Of a DNA stretch of 64,000 nucleotides, positions 1 through 10,324 are shown piece after piece (the first letter of the stretch is position 1; every line of letters begins with the position of its first letter). The notes below the pieces were generated by a model, which worked only from the letters and a program-made list of their open reading frames with translations, did no database searches and was not told the origin of the DNA. Source of the DNA: Methylomonas subterranea. GTDB taxonomy: Bacteria; Pseudomonadota; Gammaproteobacteria; Methylococcales; Methylomonadaceae. A program made the translations under genes and the position numbers. Where the stretch lies: assembly GCF_024505185.1 (NCBI RefSeq), contig NZ_JANIBJ010000013.1, positions 45,608 through 109,607 on the forward strand. The letters run 5' to 3'.

Positions 1-134
1 GGGTGTTTTTAATGGCGCCCATTCATCACCATTACGAGCTGAAAGGTTGGCCGGAGCCACGCATCATCGTGCGTTTCTGGATCATCTCGGTGATTTTGGT
101 GCTGATCGGCCTGGCCACCCTGAAGTTGAGATAA
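1..134 (+). CDS. mraY: MraY, phospho-N-acetylmuramoyl-pentapeptide transferase (C-terminal end)
   Basis: Only the last 43 complete codons are in the window, and the gene enters from the left edge. The visible peptide contains the [13 protein letters not shown] motif, the conserved histidine-rich cytoplasmic loop of MraY, followed by one last hydrophobic membrane segment and the terminal LATLKLR. MraY transfers phospho-MurNAc-pentapeptide from UDP to undecaprenyl phosphate at the inner membrane, making lipid I. The stop codon is two bases before the murD start, as expected in a dcw operon. Identity is firm despite the truncation. Confidence 0.95.
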   Translation, partial: VFLMAPIHHHYELKGWPEPRIIVRFWIISVILVLIGLATLKLR

Positions 135-136
135 GT

Positions 137-1501
137 ATGACTAGCGACACCTTCCTCGGCGCGGTAAACACCCGTTTCAAGCTGGACCCGGCCAATGCCC
201 GCCTGCTGATCGTAGGTCTGGGCGCGACCGGCTATTCGGCCGCGCAATTTTTACAGCAAACCCCGATCAAATTCGCCGTCATAGACAGCCGTAGCCATCC
301 GCCCCAGATCGACTGCTTACGCGAGCAAATGCCGGATGTACCGGTGTTTTCCGGCGGCTTCGACCAGTCTGCGTTTGAAGTGGCCACCCATCTGTTGGTC
401 AGCCCCGGCGTGTCCTTGAATGAGAAAGCCATTCTTAAAGCCATGCGCGCGGGCGTGACGGTGATCAGCGATATCGACTTGTTCGCCTGCGCCACGGATA
501 AACCCATCATTGCCATCACCGGTTCCAACGGTAAAAGTACCGTCACCACCATGTTGGGCGAAATGGGTAATGCGGCTGGCTTGAGAACGGCCATTGGCGG
601 CAACCTGGGTACGCCCGCGCTGGATTTGTTGCAGCAGGATGCGGACTTATATGTCCTGGAATTGTCAAGTTTTCAATTGGAGCGCACGTCCGCGCTGAAC
701 GCCGCCGCCGCTACCGTCCTGAATCTGAGCGCAGACCATCTGGACAGGCATGCAAACATGTCGGGCTATGCCCAAGAAAAGCAGCGTATATTCCGTGGCG
801 ACGGCGCCATGATCCTGAATGCCGACGACCCCATGGTTATGGCCATGCTGGAAGCGGACCGCACTCATTTCAGCTTTTCCGTGCGCCGGCCGGCCGATTT
901 CTATCTGCGGCGCGGCGATAGCGATTGCTTGATGTTTAAGGATGAGGTAATGATGAGCGCCGACGAGCTGAATCTGGAAGGCAGCCATAACATCGCCAAT
1001 GCCTTGGCCTCGCTGGCCTTGGGACACGCAGTCGGTCTTGATATGAACGCCATGTGCCGGGCACTGAGAAAATTCAAGGGCTTGCCGCACCGCATGCAAA
1101 AAGTCGCCGAAATTCGCGGCGTGCGCTGGGTCAACGATTCCAAGGCCACCAACATCGGCGCCTGTATAGCGGCCTTGCAGGGCTACGAACGCAAAGTCAT
1201 CCTGTTGGCGGGCGGGGACGGCAAGGGCGCCGACATGGCCGAATTGCAAGCTATCGTGCGGGAGAAAACCAAGGCCGTGGTATTGATGGGCAAGGATGCG
1301 GGCTTGATTGATCGGGCATTGGCGCATTGTGTGCCCACCCATTTTGCCGCCAATATGCGGGAAGCCGTGGCCATTGCCGCCCGTCTGGCTGAACCGGGCG
1401 ACAGCGTGTTGCTGTCGCCCGCCTGCGCCAGCCTGGATCAATACAAAAGTTATGTCGATCGCGGCAATCAATTCGCTCAAGCGGTGTTGGAGTTGTCCTA
1501 A
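137..1501 (+). CDS. murD: MurD, UDP-N-acetylmuramoylalanine-D-glutamate ligase
   Basis: This 454-residue cytoplasmic Mur ligase adds D-glutamate to UDP-MurNAc-L-alanine with ATP. The N-terminal Rossmann-like region has LLIVGLGATG near residue 23. The ATP-binding P-loop GSNGKST is at about 129-135, the central ligase domain follows, and the C-terminal domain carries the HRMQ and NDSKATN segments. Length matches the family. The start at 137 lies two bases after the mraY stop; an in-frame extension to 47 would overlap mraY and is not supported. The stop overlaps the ftsW start by one base (TAATG), so translation is probably coupled. Confidence 0.96.
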   Translation: MTSDTFLGAVNTRFKLDPANARLLIVGLGATGYSAAQFLQQTPIKFAVIDSRSHPPQIDCLREQMPDVPVFSGGFDQSAFEVATHLLVSPGVSLNEKAILKAMRAGVTVISDIDLFACATDKPIIAITGSNGKSTVTTMLGEMGNAAGLRTAIGGNLGTPALDLLQQDADLYVLELSSFQLERTSALNAAAATVLNLSADHLDRHANMSGYAQEKQRIFRGDGAMILNADDPMVMAMLEADRTHFSFSVRRPADFYLRRGDSDCLMFKDEVMMSADELNLEGSHNIANALASLALGHAVGLDMNAMCRALRKFKGLPHRMQKVAEIRGVRWVNDSKATNIGACIAALQGYERKVILLAGGDGKGADMAELQAIVREKTKAVVLMGKDAGLIDRALAHCVPTHFAANMREAVAIAARLAEPGDSVLLSPACASLDQYKSYVDRGNQFAQAVLELS

Positions 1502-2667
1502 TGAGCGTCCCGGCCCCTAAACCGCGTCCAAATCAACGCTATCACATAGACGCCACCCTGCTGACCACGTGTTTGTGTTTGCTGGGTGTCGGTTTCGTGA
1601 TGGTGGCGTCGTCATCCATGCACTTGGGGGTAAAAATGGCCGACGACGTGTCTTATTACCCTTTCAAGCAACTGGTGCACATCATCCTGGGCCTGATGTT
1701 TGCCGCCTTTGTGTTGGCTGTGCCAATGAAGCAATGGCAAAAGATAGGCCAGCCCCTGTTCATCGTCGGTTTGGTATTGCTATTGGTGGTGTTGATACCC
1801 GGCGTCGGCGTCAAGGTCAACGGCAGTACCCGTTGGCTGTCGTTGATGGGATTGCGGATACAGGTTTCGGAAGTGATGAAATTCATTTCCGTGATTTATA
1901 TGGCCGGCTACATTACCCGCCATGGCGAACATGTGCGGCACTCCATCTTCGGCCTGCTGCGGCCGTTAATGCTGTTGTCGGTAGCCAGTGTGCTGCTGCT
2001 GCTGGAACCGGATTTCGGTTCCGCCGTGGTGATACTAATTATCGCCATGGGCATGATGTTTTTGGGCGGCGCGCGCCTGTCGCCGTTCGTGGCGCTGGTG
2101 GGATTGGTGTCCGCCGCCGCGGTGATACTGGCCTATGCCTCGCCTTACCGCTTGAAACGCATCACCGGCTTCATCAACCCCTGGGAGCATGCCAGGGACA
2201 GCGGCTACCAGCTGACACAGGCCTTGATTTCCTTCGGTCGCGGCGAAGTGTCCGGTGTCGGTCTGGGAAATGGATTGCAAAAACTGTTCTATCTGCCGGA
2301 GGCGCATACCGACTTTTTATTCTCGGTGTTGGGCGAAGAGTTGGGATTGATCGGCGTTGTCATGGTGATCGCCTTGTTCACGACCCTGGTGGTACGCGGC
2401 TTCAGTATCGGCGAACAAGCCGAGGCGGCGGGAGAGCGTTTTTCCGCCTTGGTCGCTTACGGACTGGTGATCTGGTTCGGTTTTCAGGCTTTTGTGAACA
2501 TGGGCGTGAACATGGGCATACTGCCCACCAAGGGTCTGACCCTGCCGCTGATGAGTTATGGCGGCGGCAGCATGATCATCATGTGCGGCGCCATGGCCGT
2601 GTTGTTTCGCATTCATTACGAAGTGACGGAATTGCATAAAAGCAATGTCAAGGGCTTGCCGAGATGA
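1501..2667 (+). CDS. ftsW: FtsW, septal peptidoglycan glycosyltransferase (SEDS family)
   Basis: This 388-residue polytopic inner-membrane protein polymerises lipid II into glycan at the division septum together with FtsI. It has about ten hydrophobic segments and SEDS signatures: the first helix with a VMVASSS-type motif, the VKVNGSTRW loop, ISFGRGEVSGVGLGNG, LPEAHTDFLFSVLGEE and the C-terminal LPLMSYGGGS. It starts on the last base of the murD stop and overlaps murG by four bases (ATGA). This is the usual dcw position between murD and murG, which separates it from RodA. Confidence 0.96.
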   Translation: MSVPAPKPRPNQRYHIDATLLTTCLCLLGVGFVMVASSSMHLGVKMADDVSYYPFKQLVHIILGLMFAAFVLAVPMKQWQKIGQPLFIVGLVLLLVVLIPGVGVKVNGSTRWLSLMGLRIQVSEVMKFISVIYMAGYITRHGEHVRHSIFGLLRPLMLLSVASVLLLLEPDFGSAVVILIIAMGMMFLGGARLSPFVALVGLVSAAAVILAYASPYRLKRITGFINPWEHARDSGYQLTQALISFGRGEVSGVGLGNGLQKLFYLPEAHTDFLFSVLGEELGLIGVVMVIALFTTLVVRGFSIGEQAEAAGERFSALVAYGLVIWFGFQAFVNMGVNMGILPTKGLTLPLMSYGGGSMIIMCGAMAVLFRIHYEVTELHKSNVKGLPR

Positions 2668-3737
2668 GCGCGCGCATACCCGCAATCGTCATCATGGCCG
2701 GCGGCACCGGCGGTCACGTGTTTCCGGCCCTGGCGGTCGCCGAGGAAATGCGCGCGCGCGGCTGGCGAGTCAGCTGGCTGGGCACGCAAAAAGGCCTGGA
2801 GAGCAGAGTGGTGCCCGCCAACGGTTTCGACATCGACTGGCTGTCGGTGTCCGGCCTGCGCGGAAAAGGACTGTTCTCGAAACTGGGAGCGGTGCTTCGC
2901 CTGCTGCAAGCCTGCCTACAGGCCCGGCGTATTTTGCGGCAACGCCGGCCCGATGTGGTGCTGGGCATGGGCGGCTTCGTGGCCGGACCCGGCGGCTTGA
3001 TGGCTAAATGGCTGGGGCTGCCGCTGGTGGTACACGAGCAAAACCGCATACCCGGCACCACCAACCGCTGGCTGGTCAAATTGGCCGCCAGCAAGGTTCT
3101 GGAAGCCTTTCCCGCCAGCTTTCCCGCCGAGGTGGGTGCAATTTGCACGGGCAATCCCCTGCGCCGGGCTTTTATGGACGCGCCGGAAAGAACCGCCTGG
3201 ACGCCGAAAAGCGGGCGCGCCTTGCGAGTCTTGGTATTGGGCGGCAGCCAGGGCGCCAAAGTCCTGAACGATACGGTACCGGAAGCGCTGGCAGGCCCTA
3301 GCGGCTTAGAAATCAAGCACCAGACCGGCGATGCCATGCGGGCCGAAGTAAACGACCGCTACCAAAACTTAGGCGTAAACGCCGAGGTTTGCGCGTTTAT
3401 CGACGATATGGCCTCGGCCTATCGCTGGGCGGATTTAATCGTTTGCCGCGCCGGAGCGATGACGGTCAGCGAGGTGGCCGCCAGCGGCTTGCCGGCCATT
3501 TTCGTCCCCCTGTTGCATGCCATAGACGATCACCAGACCGCCAACGCCCGCTTTCTGACCGAAGCCGGCGCAGCCTTGCTGTTACCGCAACCCGAATTGA
3601 ATGTTAGCAATTTGCGCAAATTAATGACCCAAGCCATGACCTCATTACCCATGATGAGCCAAGCCGCCCAAAAACAGGCCAAGCTGCATGCATGCCAAAC
3701 CGTAGCCGACATCTGCGCGGCCGAGGCGGCATTATGA
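2664..3737 (+). CDS. murG: MurG, lipid II-forming UDP-GlcNAc transferase
   Basis: This 357-residue GT-B fold enzyme at the cytoplasmic face of the inner membrane adds GlcNAc to lipid I. The N-terminal glycine-rich motif [17 protein letters not shown] is at about 10-26. The second glycine motif, [15 protein letters not shown], opens the C-terminal half. The acceptor and UDP-sugar region [17 protein letters not shown] follows near residue 255. It overlaps ftsW upstream by ATGA and murC downstream by four bases, so it is one link in a translationally coupled chain. Nothing unusual. Confidence 0.96.
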   Translation: MSARIPAIVIMAGGTGGHVFPALAVAEEMRARGWRVSWLGTQKGLESRVVPANGFDIDWLSVSGLRGKGLFSKLGAVLRLLQACLQARRILRQRRPDVVLGMGGFVAGPGGLMAKWLGLPLVVHEQNRIPGTTNRWLVKLAASKVLEAFPASFPAEVGAICTGNPLRRAFMDAPERTAWTPKSGRALRVLVLGGSQGAKVLNDTVPEALAGPSGLEIKHQTGDAMRAEVNDRYQNLGVNAEVCAFIDDMASAYRWADLIVCRAGAMTVSEVAASGLPAIFVPLLHAIDDHQTANARFLTEAGAALLLPQPELNVSNLRKLMTQAMTSLPMMSQAAQKQAKLHACQTVADICAAEAAL

Positions 3738-5182
3738 ACAGACCCGACATACATCCGGCCCACGCGCTCGGCAGCATCGATAAAATCCATTTCGTCGGCA
3801 TTGGCGGCACCGGCATGAGCGGCATTGCCGAAGTGTTGTCCAATCTGGGTTACAGCGTTTCCGGCTCGGATATCAAGGCTTCCCCGGTGACCGACCGCTT
3901 GGAGGCCATGGGCGTAACCGTCTATTTCGGCCACACGGCCGCCAACGTGGCCGATGTGGACGTGGTGGTAACCTCCACCGCCGTGGACCGCAAAAATCCG
4001 GAAATCACCGCTGCTTATGCCAACCGAATTCCGGTGATTCCGCGCGCGGAAATGCTGGCCGAACTGATGCGTTTCCGTTTCGGCATCGCGGTGGCCGGTA
4101 CTCACGGTAAAACCACCACCACCAGCCTGACCACCATGATGCTGGCGGAAGGCGGCCTGGATCCGACCTTCGTGATCGGCGGCCGCCTGAACAGCGCCGG
4201 CGCCAACGCCAAGCTGGGTTTGGGCAAATATCTGGTGGCCGAAGCCGACGAAAGCGACGCCTCCTTCCTGTTTCTGCAGCCCATGATGTCCGTCGTCACC
4301 AATATCGACCAGGACCATATGGAAACCTACGGCGGCAGTTACAGCAAGCTGAAGGACACCTTTCTGAAATTTCTGCACCAGCTGCCGTTTTACGGTTTGG
4401 CGGTGTTGTGCGTCGACGATCCCGGCATCAGGGAAATTTTGCCGCTGATTTCCAAACCGGTAAAAACCTACGGCGTCGGCGAAAATGCCGATGTGCGGGC
4501 CATCGACATTCATCAGGACGGATTGCAAACCCATTTCGGCGTTTTGCGTTGGGATGGCCTACCGCCGCTGAAAGTCACCTTGAACTTACCCGGCTGGCAC
4601 AACATGCTCAACGCCTTGGCCGCCATTACCATCGCCACCAGCCTGGGCGTGGACGACTCCGCTATTATCAAAAGCCTGGCCGAATTTACCGGCGTCGGTC
4701 GTCGCTTTCAAATCAACGGCGACCTGGAACTGGAGGGCGGCAAGCTGACCCTGGTCGACGATTACGGTCACCATCCGCGCGAATTGGCCGCCACTCTGGA
4801 AGCCTTGCGCCAAGCTTGGCCGGCGCGGCGCAAGGTGGTGGTGTTTCAGCCGCACCGTTACACCCGCACACGCGATTTGTTCGAGGATTTCGTCGAGGTA
4901 CTGTCCGGTGTCGACGTGTTGATTCTGTTGGATGTCTATCCGGCCGGCGAAGCGCCGATCAACGGCGCCGACGGCAAGGCTTTGAGCCGCTCGATCCGCG
5001 TGCGCGGTCAGGTGGATCCGGTATTCGTACAAAACCGCGACGACTTGCCGACCATTCTGGCCGGCATCGTGCAAAAAGACGACGTGATTTTGACCATGGG
5101 CGCCGGCAATGTCGGCCAGATAGCCGCCGAGCTGCCGCAAAAACTGCGGGACGCGCTGGCCTCGCTGAGGGTATCGGCATGA
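3734..5182 (+). CDS. murC: MurC, UDP-N-acetylmuramate-L-alanine ligase
   Basis: This 482-residue cytoplasmic ligase starts the peptide stem by adding L-alanine to UDP-MurNAc. The N-terminal [17 protein letters not shown] nucleotide-sugar motif is at about 19-35. The P-loop GTHGKTTT is at about 122-129, followed by [10 protein letters not shown], the [10 protein letters not shown] segment and the C-terminal DDYGHHPRE and FQPHRYTRT motifs. I chose the ATG at 3734, inside the last codons of murG, because the motif spacing to residue 19 is typical. A longer in-frame reading from 3692 lies wholly inside murG. The end overlaps murB by four bases. Confidence 0.96.
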   Translation: MNRPDIHPAHALGSIDKIHFVGIGGTGMSGIAEVLSNLGYSVSGSDIKASPVTDRLEAMGVTVYFGHTAANVADVDVVVTSTAVDRKNPEITAAYANRIPVIPRAEMLAELMRFRFGIAVAGTHGKTTTTSLTTMMLAEGGLDPTFVIGGRLNSAGANAKLGLGKYLVAEADESDASFLFLQPMMSVVTNIDQDHMETYGGSYSKLKDTFLKFLHQLPFYGLAVLCVDDPGIREILPLISKPVKTYGVGENADVRAIDIHQDGLQTHFGVLRWDGLPPLKVTLNLPGWHNMLNALAAITIATSLGVDDSAIIKSLAEFTGVGRRFQINGDLELEGGKLTLVDDYGHHPRELAATLEALRQAWPARRKVVVFQPHRYTRTRDLFEDFVEVLSGVDVLILLDVYPAGEAPINGADGKALSRSIRVRGQVDPVFVQNRDDLPTILAGIVQKDDVILTMGAGNVGQIAAELPQKLRDALASLRVSA

Positions 5183-6069
5183 TGGCGGAAGCGGCCTACA
5201 GAGGCACCCTGCTCAACAATGAGCCCTTGGCCAAATACACCAGCTGGCGGGTCGGCGGTCCGGCGCAACGGATGTATCTACCGGAAGACAAGGCCGACCT
5301 GATAGCGTTTATTGCCGGCCTGCCCGAGGACGAACCCTTGGTCTGGATAGGTCTGGGCAGCAATTTATTGGTCCGGGACGGCGGCATTCGCGGCACGGTT
5401 ATCAATACCCGCGGACGCTTAAAAGACATGCGTTTGATCGATTCCGCGCGGGTTTACGTCGAAGCCGGCGTGCCTTGCGCCCATGTGGCGCGGTTTTGCA
5501 GCGATTTGGGCTTGACAGGCGCGGAATTTCTGGCCGGCATTCCCGGTACCATGGGCGGCGCGCTGAAAATGAACGCCGGCGCCTTCGGCGGCGAAACCTG
5601 GGGCATAGTCGACCGGGTGGAGATGATCAACCCGCGGGGCGAGGTGGTCGCCCGCGGCAAACAGGAATTCGACGTGGCTTACCGCTCGGTGAAAGGCCTG
5701 GAAAACGAATGGTTTCTGTCGGCCGAGTTGCAATTGCAAAAAGGCAACAGCGAAACCAGTCAGCAACATATCAAGGCCCTGCTGGAAAAACGCAACGCCA
5801 GCCAGCCGACCAATAAGCCAACCTGCGGCTCGGTGTTCAAGAATCCGCCCGGCGACTTCGCCGCCCGCCTGATCGAGGCTTGCGGCCTGAAGGGATACGC
5901 GGTCGGCGGCGCGGTGGTGTCGGAAAAACACGCCAATTTTATCGAGAATCGCGGCAACGCCACCGCCGTGGATATTGAAGCCTTGATCGAACATATTCAA
6001 ACCCGGGTACACAATCAATTCGGGATAGCTTTACAAACCGAGGTTTGCCGGATGGGTGACAAAGCATGA
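5179..6069 (+). CDS. murB: MurB, UDP-N-acetylenolpyruvoylglucosamine reductase
   Basis: This 296-residue FAD enzyme reduces UDP-GlcNAc-enolpyruvate to UDP-MurNAc with NADPH. It shows the N-terminal [13 protein letters not shown], the FAD-binding [11 protein letters not shown], the [22 protein letters not shown] block, the AYRSV catalytic segment and the C-terminal CGSVFKNP and VSEKHANFI motifs. The short form without the extra E. coli-type domain is indicated by length and by the AYRSV loop. Two adjacent ATG codons (5179 and 5182) could start it; 5179 gives the ATGA overlap with murC seen throughout this operon. Confidence 0.95.
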   Translation: MMAEAAYRGTLLNNEPLAKYTSWRVGGPAQRMYLPEDKADLIAFIAGLPEDEPLVWIGLGSNLLVRDGGIRGTVINTRGRLKDMRLIDSARVYVEAGVPCAHVARFCSDLGLTGAEFLAGIPGTMGGALKMNAGAFGGETWGIVDRVEMINPRGEVVARGKQEFDVAYRSVKGLENEWFLSAELQLQKGNSETSQQHIKALLEKRNASQPTNKPTCGSVFKNPPGDFAARLIEACGLKGYAVGGAVVSEKHANFIENRGNATAVDIEALIEHIQTRVHNQFGIALQTEVCRMGDKA

Positions 6070-7001
6070 AACCGTTAACGATTACCGACCCCGCCGAATT
6101 CGGCAAGGTTGCCGTACTGATGGGCGGTAGCGCCGCCGAACGGGAAATTTCCCTGAACAGCGGAAACGCCGTGTTTCAGGCCTTGCGGGAAAGCGGCATC
6201 GATACCGTGGCCGTGGATGTGACCGGCAGTCCAATAGACGCCTTGGCCGGATTAAAGGTCGACCGGGTATTCAATATCATGCATGGCAGGGGCGGCGAAG
6301 ACGGGGTATTGCAGGGCGTTCTGCAAGTGATGGGCATACCTTATACCGGCTCCGGCGTGATGGCTTCGGCACTCAGCATGGACAAGCTGCGCACCAAATT
6401 GTGCTGGCGCGGCATGGGATTGAACACGCCGAAATGGTTTGTGCTGCAAAATCAACAGGACATCGATGCCTGCATGGCCGAACTCGGCTTTCCGGTAATC
6501 GTCAAGCCGGCCCAGGAAGGTTCCAGCATCGGCATGAGCAAGGCCAACACGCGCGAAGAATTGGTCGAGGCCTTACGCTTGGCGCAACAATATCGATGCG
6601 CCGTTTACGCCGAGCAATGGGTGCAAGGCAGGGAATATACGGTAGGCGTGCTGGCCGATGAAGCGCTGCCCGCCATCCGTCTGGAAACGCCCAACGCCTT
6701 TTACGATTTCGAAGCCAAATACCGCGCCAGCACCACGCAGTACCACTGCCCCTGCGGGCTGAGCCCCGAGCGCGAGCAACAATTGCGCGAGTTGGCGCTG
6801 ACCGCCTGCCGCGGACTGGACGTGCGGGGCTGGGCCAGGGTAGACGTATTCATCGACGACAACGATGTCTCGCAATTGATAGAAGTGAACACCGTGCCCG
6901 GCATGACCGACCATAGTCTGGTGCCCATGGCCGCCAAGGCGGCCGGCGTGGACTTCCGGCAGTTGGCCTGGCGGATTCTGGAAACCAGTTTGGCGGGCTG
7001 A
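6066..7001 (+). CDS. ddl: D-alanine-D-alanine ligase
   Basis: This 311-residue ATP-grasp enzyme makes D-Ala-D-Ala for the peptidoglycan stem. Visible motifs are VLMGGSAAEREISLNSG near the N-terminus, HGRGGEDGVLQGVLQ, PYTGSGVMASALSMDK, the ATP-binding VIVKPAQEGSSIGMSK segment, and the C-terminal metal-binding IEVNTVPGMTDHSLVP. Length and position between murB and ftsQ fit DdlB. It overlaps murB by four bases and ends two bases before ftsQ. Confidence 0.96.
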   Translation: MKPLTITDPAEFGKVAVLMGGSAAEREISLNSGNAVFQALRESGIDTVAVDVTGSPIDALAGLKVDRVFNIMHGRGGEDGVLQGVLQVMGIPYTGSGVMASALSMDKLRTKLCWRGMGLNTPKWFVLQNQQDIDACMAELGFPVIVKPAQEGSSIGMSKANTREELVEALRLAQQYRCAVYAEQWVQGREYTVGVLADEALPAIRLETPNAFYDFEAKYRASTTQYHCPCGLSPEREQQLRELALTACRGLDVRGWARVDVFIDDNDVSQLIEVNTVPGMTDHSLVPMAAKAAGVDFRQLAWRILETSLAG

Positions 7002-7003
7002 GG

Positions 7004-7762
7004 GTGTCGGGATTGAGGTTTATGGTCTTTGTGCTGTTGGTTTCGGCCGGGGCGTGGTTCGGCTGGAAACAGCTGCAAAGCCAGGATGCCGCCAGCAAGC
7101 CGATTCGTTATGTGAAGATAGAAGGTGCGTTTCAATACACCAGCAAGGACAAATTGAAACAGGTACTGACGCCGGAAATGAAGCGCGGTTTTTACCACGC
7201 GGACATGGATACGATTCATCATTTGATTCGGGATTTACCCTTGGTGGCGCAGGTGGATGTGAAGCGGGTGTGGCCGGATGCGGTGCATATCAAGATCATC
7301 GAGCAAAAACCCATCGTGCGTTGGGGCGACAAGGCGCTACTGAACAAGCAGGGCGAGGTGTTGATACCGGAAGATATCGGCGAATTCAAAAATTTGCCGC
7401 TGATTACCGGACCGAATGGACAGGAAAAGAAGCTGTTGGAAATCATGAAGGGCGTTTACATCGTGTTGAAGGACAAATCGATGCAATTGGCCGAGTTTCA
7501 TGTCAACGACCGCCGGGCGTGGCGGATCAAGCTGGCCGACGGCCTGGAAATGCAGTTGGGCGGCAAGGCACCGCTGGAAAACATGCAGCGGTTTTTGAAG
7601 ACCATGGATTTGCTGGGCGAGGAGCAAATCGCCAAGATGGCCAGCGTGGATACCCGTTATCCCAACGGCTACGCGGTAACCTGGAAGCCGGATACGCCTG
7701 AAATCGATTGGAAGGCAATCGCCGAGAACAACAAGAAGCAATTCAGGGAGCGCGGGCTTTAA
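7004..7762 (+). CDS. ftsQ: FtsQ, divisome assembly protein
   Basis: This 252-residue bitopic membrane protein links cytoplasmic and periplasmic divisome parts. It has a short cytoplasmic tail, one membrane segment (about residues 5-20, FMVFVLLVSAGAWFGW), a POTRA domain starting about YVKIEGAFQYTSKDKLKQ, and a C-terminal FtsQ domain with YPNGYAVTW near the end. The start is a GTG at 7004, two bases after the ddl stop. An ATG at 7022 would remove part of the tail and give a very short anchor, so GTG is preferred, though not certain. Confidence 0.93.
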   Translation: MSGLRFMVFVLLVSAGAWFGWKQLQSQDAASKPIRYVKIEGAFQYTSKDKLKQVLTPEMKRGFYHADMDTIHHLIRDLPLVAQVDVKRVWPDAVHIKIIEQKPIVRWGDKALLNKQGEVLIPEDIGEFKNLPLITGPNGQEKKLLEIMKGVYIVLKDKSMQLAEFHVNDRRAWRIKLADGLEMQLGGKAPLENMQRFLKTMDLLGEEQIAKMASVDTRYPNGYAVTWKPDTPEIDWKAIAENNKKQFRERGL

Positions 7763-7833
7763 GCCACGCCGACAAACCGATTTAAATCTTATTTACTTAC
7801 GCCCCTAGGGGTAAACGCTTATCGAGCAAAAAA

Positions 7834-9060
7834 ATGGCCAAAAAGACAGATCGAAATTTATTAGTGGGGCTGGACATAGGTACGTCCAAAGTGGCGGCCA
7901 TTGTCGGCGAGTTTCGCGGCGGCGATGAAATAGAAGTCATCGGCATAGGCACCGCACCGTCCAAGGGCTTGAAAAAAGGCATAGTGGTCAATCTGGAATC
8001 GACCGTGCATTCCATTCAGCGAGCGATCGAGGAAGCCGAGCTGATGGCCGGCTGCCAGATCAAATCCGTGTTTGCCGGTATCGCCGGCAGCCACATCAAA
8101 AGCCTAAATTCCCACGGTATCGTGGCGATCAAGGAAAAGGAAGTCACTCAACACGACATCGACCGGGTGATCGACTCGGCGCGGGCGGTGGCGATTCCGG
8201 CCGATCAGAAAATTCTGCATATCCTGCCTCAGGAGTTTGTGATCGACCAGCAGGAAGGCATCAAGGAGCCCATCGGCATGTCCGGCATCCGCCTGGAAGC
8301 CAAGGTGCACATGGTAACCAGCAGCGTCAGCGCCGAGCAGAACATCGTCAAATGCATCCGCCGCTGCGGGCTGGATGTGGACGACATCGTGCTGGAACAG
8401 CTGGCCTCCTGTTCGGCGGTGTTGACGGATGACGAAAAAGATCTGGGCGTCTGTTTGATCGACATCGGCGGAGGTACCACGGACATCGCCATTTTTTCCG
8501 AGGGCGCCATCAAGCATACCGCGGTGATCCCGATTGCCGGCGATCAGGTCACCAACGACATCGCGGTAGCCTTGCGGACGCCGACCAAAAACGCGGAAGA
8601 GATCAAGCGTCAACATGCCTGTGCGTTGACGGATATGGCCGATCCGCAACATATGATCGATGTGCCGAGTATCGGCGACCGCGAGCCGCGCAAAATTTCC
8701 GCGCAGAATCTGGCGGAAATCGTAGAGCCGCGTTATGAGGAATTAATGTTGTTGGTACAGGCGGAATTAAGACGGAGTGGATATGAGGATCTGATTGCGG
8801 CCGGCATGGTCATCACCGGCGGCAGTTCGCAGATAAGAGGGTTGACCGAATTGGCGGAGGAAATCTTCCACATGCCGGTTCGCATGGGAACACCGCTGCA
8901 TGTGTCGGGATTGACCGATGTGGCGCAAAATCCGATTTATTCGACCGCGGTGGGTTTGCTGATTTACGGCAAGGACCATCATGGCCGCGCAACGGGTTTG
9001 AACGACGGCGGAGATAATCTGTGGTCGACGATAAAGAGTTGGTTTCAAGGTAATTTTTAA
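7834..9060 (+). CDS. ftsA: FtsA, actin-like FtsZ membrane tether
   Basis: This 408-residue actin-fold ATPase anchors FtsZ filaments to the inner membrane and recruits later divisome proteins. The phosphate-1 motif VGLDIGTSKVAAIVGE is at about 11-26, phosphate-2 CLIDIGGGTTDIAIF is in the middle, and AAGMVITGGSSQIRGL is the adenosine motif. The amphipathic C-terminal tail ends TIKSWFQGNF, matching the usual membrane-targeting sequence. It is separated from ftsQ by 71 bases, the largest gap so far in the cluster, which leaves room for a promoter or processing site; a short CCCCTAGGGG palindrome lies there. No strong ribosome site is visible before the ATG. Confidence 0.96.
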   Translation: MAKKTDRNLLVGLDIGTSKVAAIVGEFRGGDEIEVIGIGTAPSKGLKKGIVVNLESTVHSIQRAIEEAELMAGCQIKSVFAGIAGSHIKSLNSHGIVAIKEKEVTQHDIDRVIDSARAVAIPADQKILHILPQEFVIDQQEGIKEPIGMSGIRLEAKVHMVTSSVSAEQNIVKCIRRCGLDVDDIVLEQLASCSAVLTDDEKDLGVCLIDIGGGTTDIAIFSEGAIKHTAVIPIAGDQVTNDIAVALRTPTKNAEEIKRQHACALTDMADPQHMIDVPSIGDREPRKISAQNLAEIVEPRYEELMLLVQAELRRSGYEDLIAAGMVITGGSSQIRGLTELAEEIFHMPVRMGTPLHVSGLTDVAQNPIYSTAVGLLIYGKDHHGRATGLNDGGDNLWSTIKSWFQGNF

Positions 9061-9084
9061 TTTGTGTGTCTGGAGGGTGTGAAA

Positions 9085-10242
9085 ATGAAATATGAATTAA
9101 TGGACAATAGTGGCAATGCCGTTATTAAAGTCATCGGTGTCGGCGGCGGCGGCGGCAACGCGGTCAACCATATGATAGAAACCGGCATCGACGGCGTGCA
9201 ATTTATTTGCGCCAACACCGATGCGCAGGCGTTGCGACAAATGCATGTCGATACCATCGTGCAACTGGGCGTGGAATTGACCAAGGGCCTGGGTGCCGGC
9301 ACCCGTCCGGAAGTAGGCCGAGCCGCCGCGGAAGAGAACCGCGAGCGCATCCGCGAAGTGATAGAGGGCGCGGACATGGTGTTTTTGACGGCCGGCATGG
9401 GCGGCGGCACCGGTACCGGCGCAATTACCGTGTTTGCCGAGGAAGCCAAGGAAATGGGAGTGCTGACCGTTGCCGTGGTTTCGAAACCCTTCGATTTCGA
9501 AGGCACCAAGAAAAAAGCCGTGGCCGAGAACGGTTTGCGCGAACTGGAAAAACTGGTCGACTCCCTGATCATCATTCCCAACCAAAAACTGCTGCCGACC
9601 CTGGGCAACAACCGTTCCCTGGTCGATTCGTTTCGGGTGGCAAACGACGTATTGCTGGACGCGGTGCAGGGCATTACCGAGCTGATCACCCACCCCGGCC
9701 TGATGAACGTCGACTTCGCCGACGTCCGTACCGTGATGTCCAACATGGGTAGCGCAATTATGGGTACCGGCGTCGCCAGCGGCGAAAACCGCGCCCGCCT
9801 GGCGGCCGAAAAAGCCATCGCCTGCCCGCTATTGGAGGACATCAACCTGCAAGGCGCGCGCGGCATTCTGGTCAACGTCACCTCCAACGGCGACTTGGGT
9901 CTGAACGAGTTCGACGAAATCGGCAGCATCATGCATGCCTTCGCCTCCGATGACGCCGACATCAAAATCGGCATGGCGGTCAATCCCGCCATGGGTACCG
10001 AAGTCAAAGTCACGGTGGTGGCGACCGGCATGGGCGAAAAAGTCAAGGCCGCCGCGCCGATCAAATTGGTACCCAAGGTCGCCGCCGGCGAAGTCAGCTA
10101 CGATCAGCTGGACAAGCCGACCGTGATCCGGAATCAAAGACCGGATGCGACCCGGGAAACCCGTTTCGGCGCCCAGCCGCGTTCCGATGCCGACCTGGAG
10201 TATCTGGACGTTCCGGCCTTTTTGAGGCGTCAGGCGGACTAA
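9085..10242 (+). CDS. ftsZ: FtsZ, tubulin-like cell division GTPase
   Basis: This 385-residue protein polymerises into the Z-ring. It has the N-terminal [16 protein letters not shown] nucleotide motif, the tubulin signature GGGTGTG at about 106-112, the T7-loop region and the C-terminal [15 protein letters not shown] peptide at 371-385 that binds FtsA and ZipA. I place the start at ATG 9085 because GGAGG at 9072-9076 sits eight bases upstream; a GTG at 9064 in frame would put this Shine-Dalgarno sequence inside the gene. It follows ftsA with a 24-base gap. Confidence 0.97.
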   Translation: MKYELMDNSGNAVIKVIGVGGGGGNAVNHMIETGIDGVQFICANTDAQALRQMHVDTIVQLGVELTKGLGAGTRPEVGRAAAEENRERIREVIEGADMVFLTAGMGGGTGTGAITVFAEEAKEMGVLTVAVVSKPFDFEGTKKKAVAENGLRELEKLVDSLIIIPNQKLLPTLGNNRSLVDSFRVANDVLLDAVQGITELITHPGLMNVDFADVRTVMSNMGSAIMGTGVASGENRARLAAEKAIACPLLEDINLQGARGILVNVTSNGDLGLNEFDEIGSIMHAFASDDADIKIGMAVNPAMGTEVKVTVVATGMGEKVKAAAPIKLVPKVAAGEVSYDQLDKPTVIRNQRPDATRETRFGAQPRSDADLEYLDVPAFLRRQAD

Positions 10243-10260
10243 ATGCCCGTCTAAGCTTAT

Positions 10261-10295
10261 GGGGAGCTGCCATACGAAATATGGTAGACTTCCCC
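10261..10295 (+). terminator. Strong hairpin between ftsZ and lpxC (terminator or lpxC leader)
   Basis: GGGGAG at 10261 pairs with CTTCCCC ending at 10295. Inside, CTGCCATA pairs with TATGGTAG with one G-U pair around a CGAAA loop, giving about 14 paired bases. It is followed by a T-rich stretch, GCTTTGTTTTATTT. This could end ftsZ transcription or form a leader for lpxC, whose ATG is 29 bases further on. Structure is read directly; function is inferred. Confidence 0.6.
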
Positions 10296-10324
10296 GCTTT
10301 GTTTTATTTATCTGCCGGCATTTC

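Noticed and set aside
665..1480. Long open frame antisense to murD (271 codons)
   Set aside because: It mirrors a GC-rich real gene, has no recognisable motif and no ribosome site. Similar antisense frames over murC, cobQ and others are dismissed for the same reason.
7802..7811. CCCCTAGGGG palindrome between ftsQ and ftsA
   Set aside because: Only four pairs with no loop to speak of and no T run. It does not support a terminator or operator.
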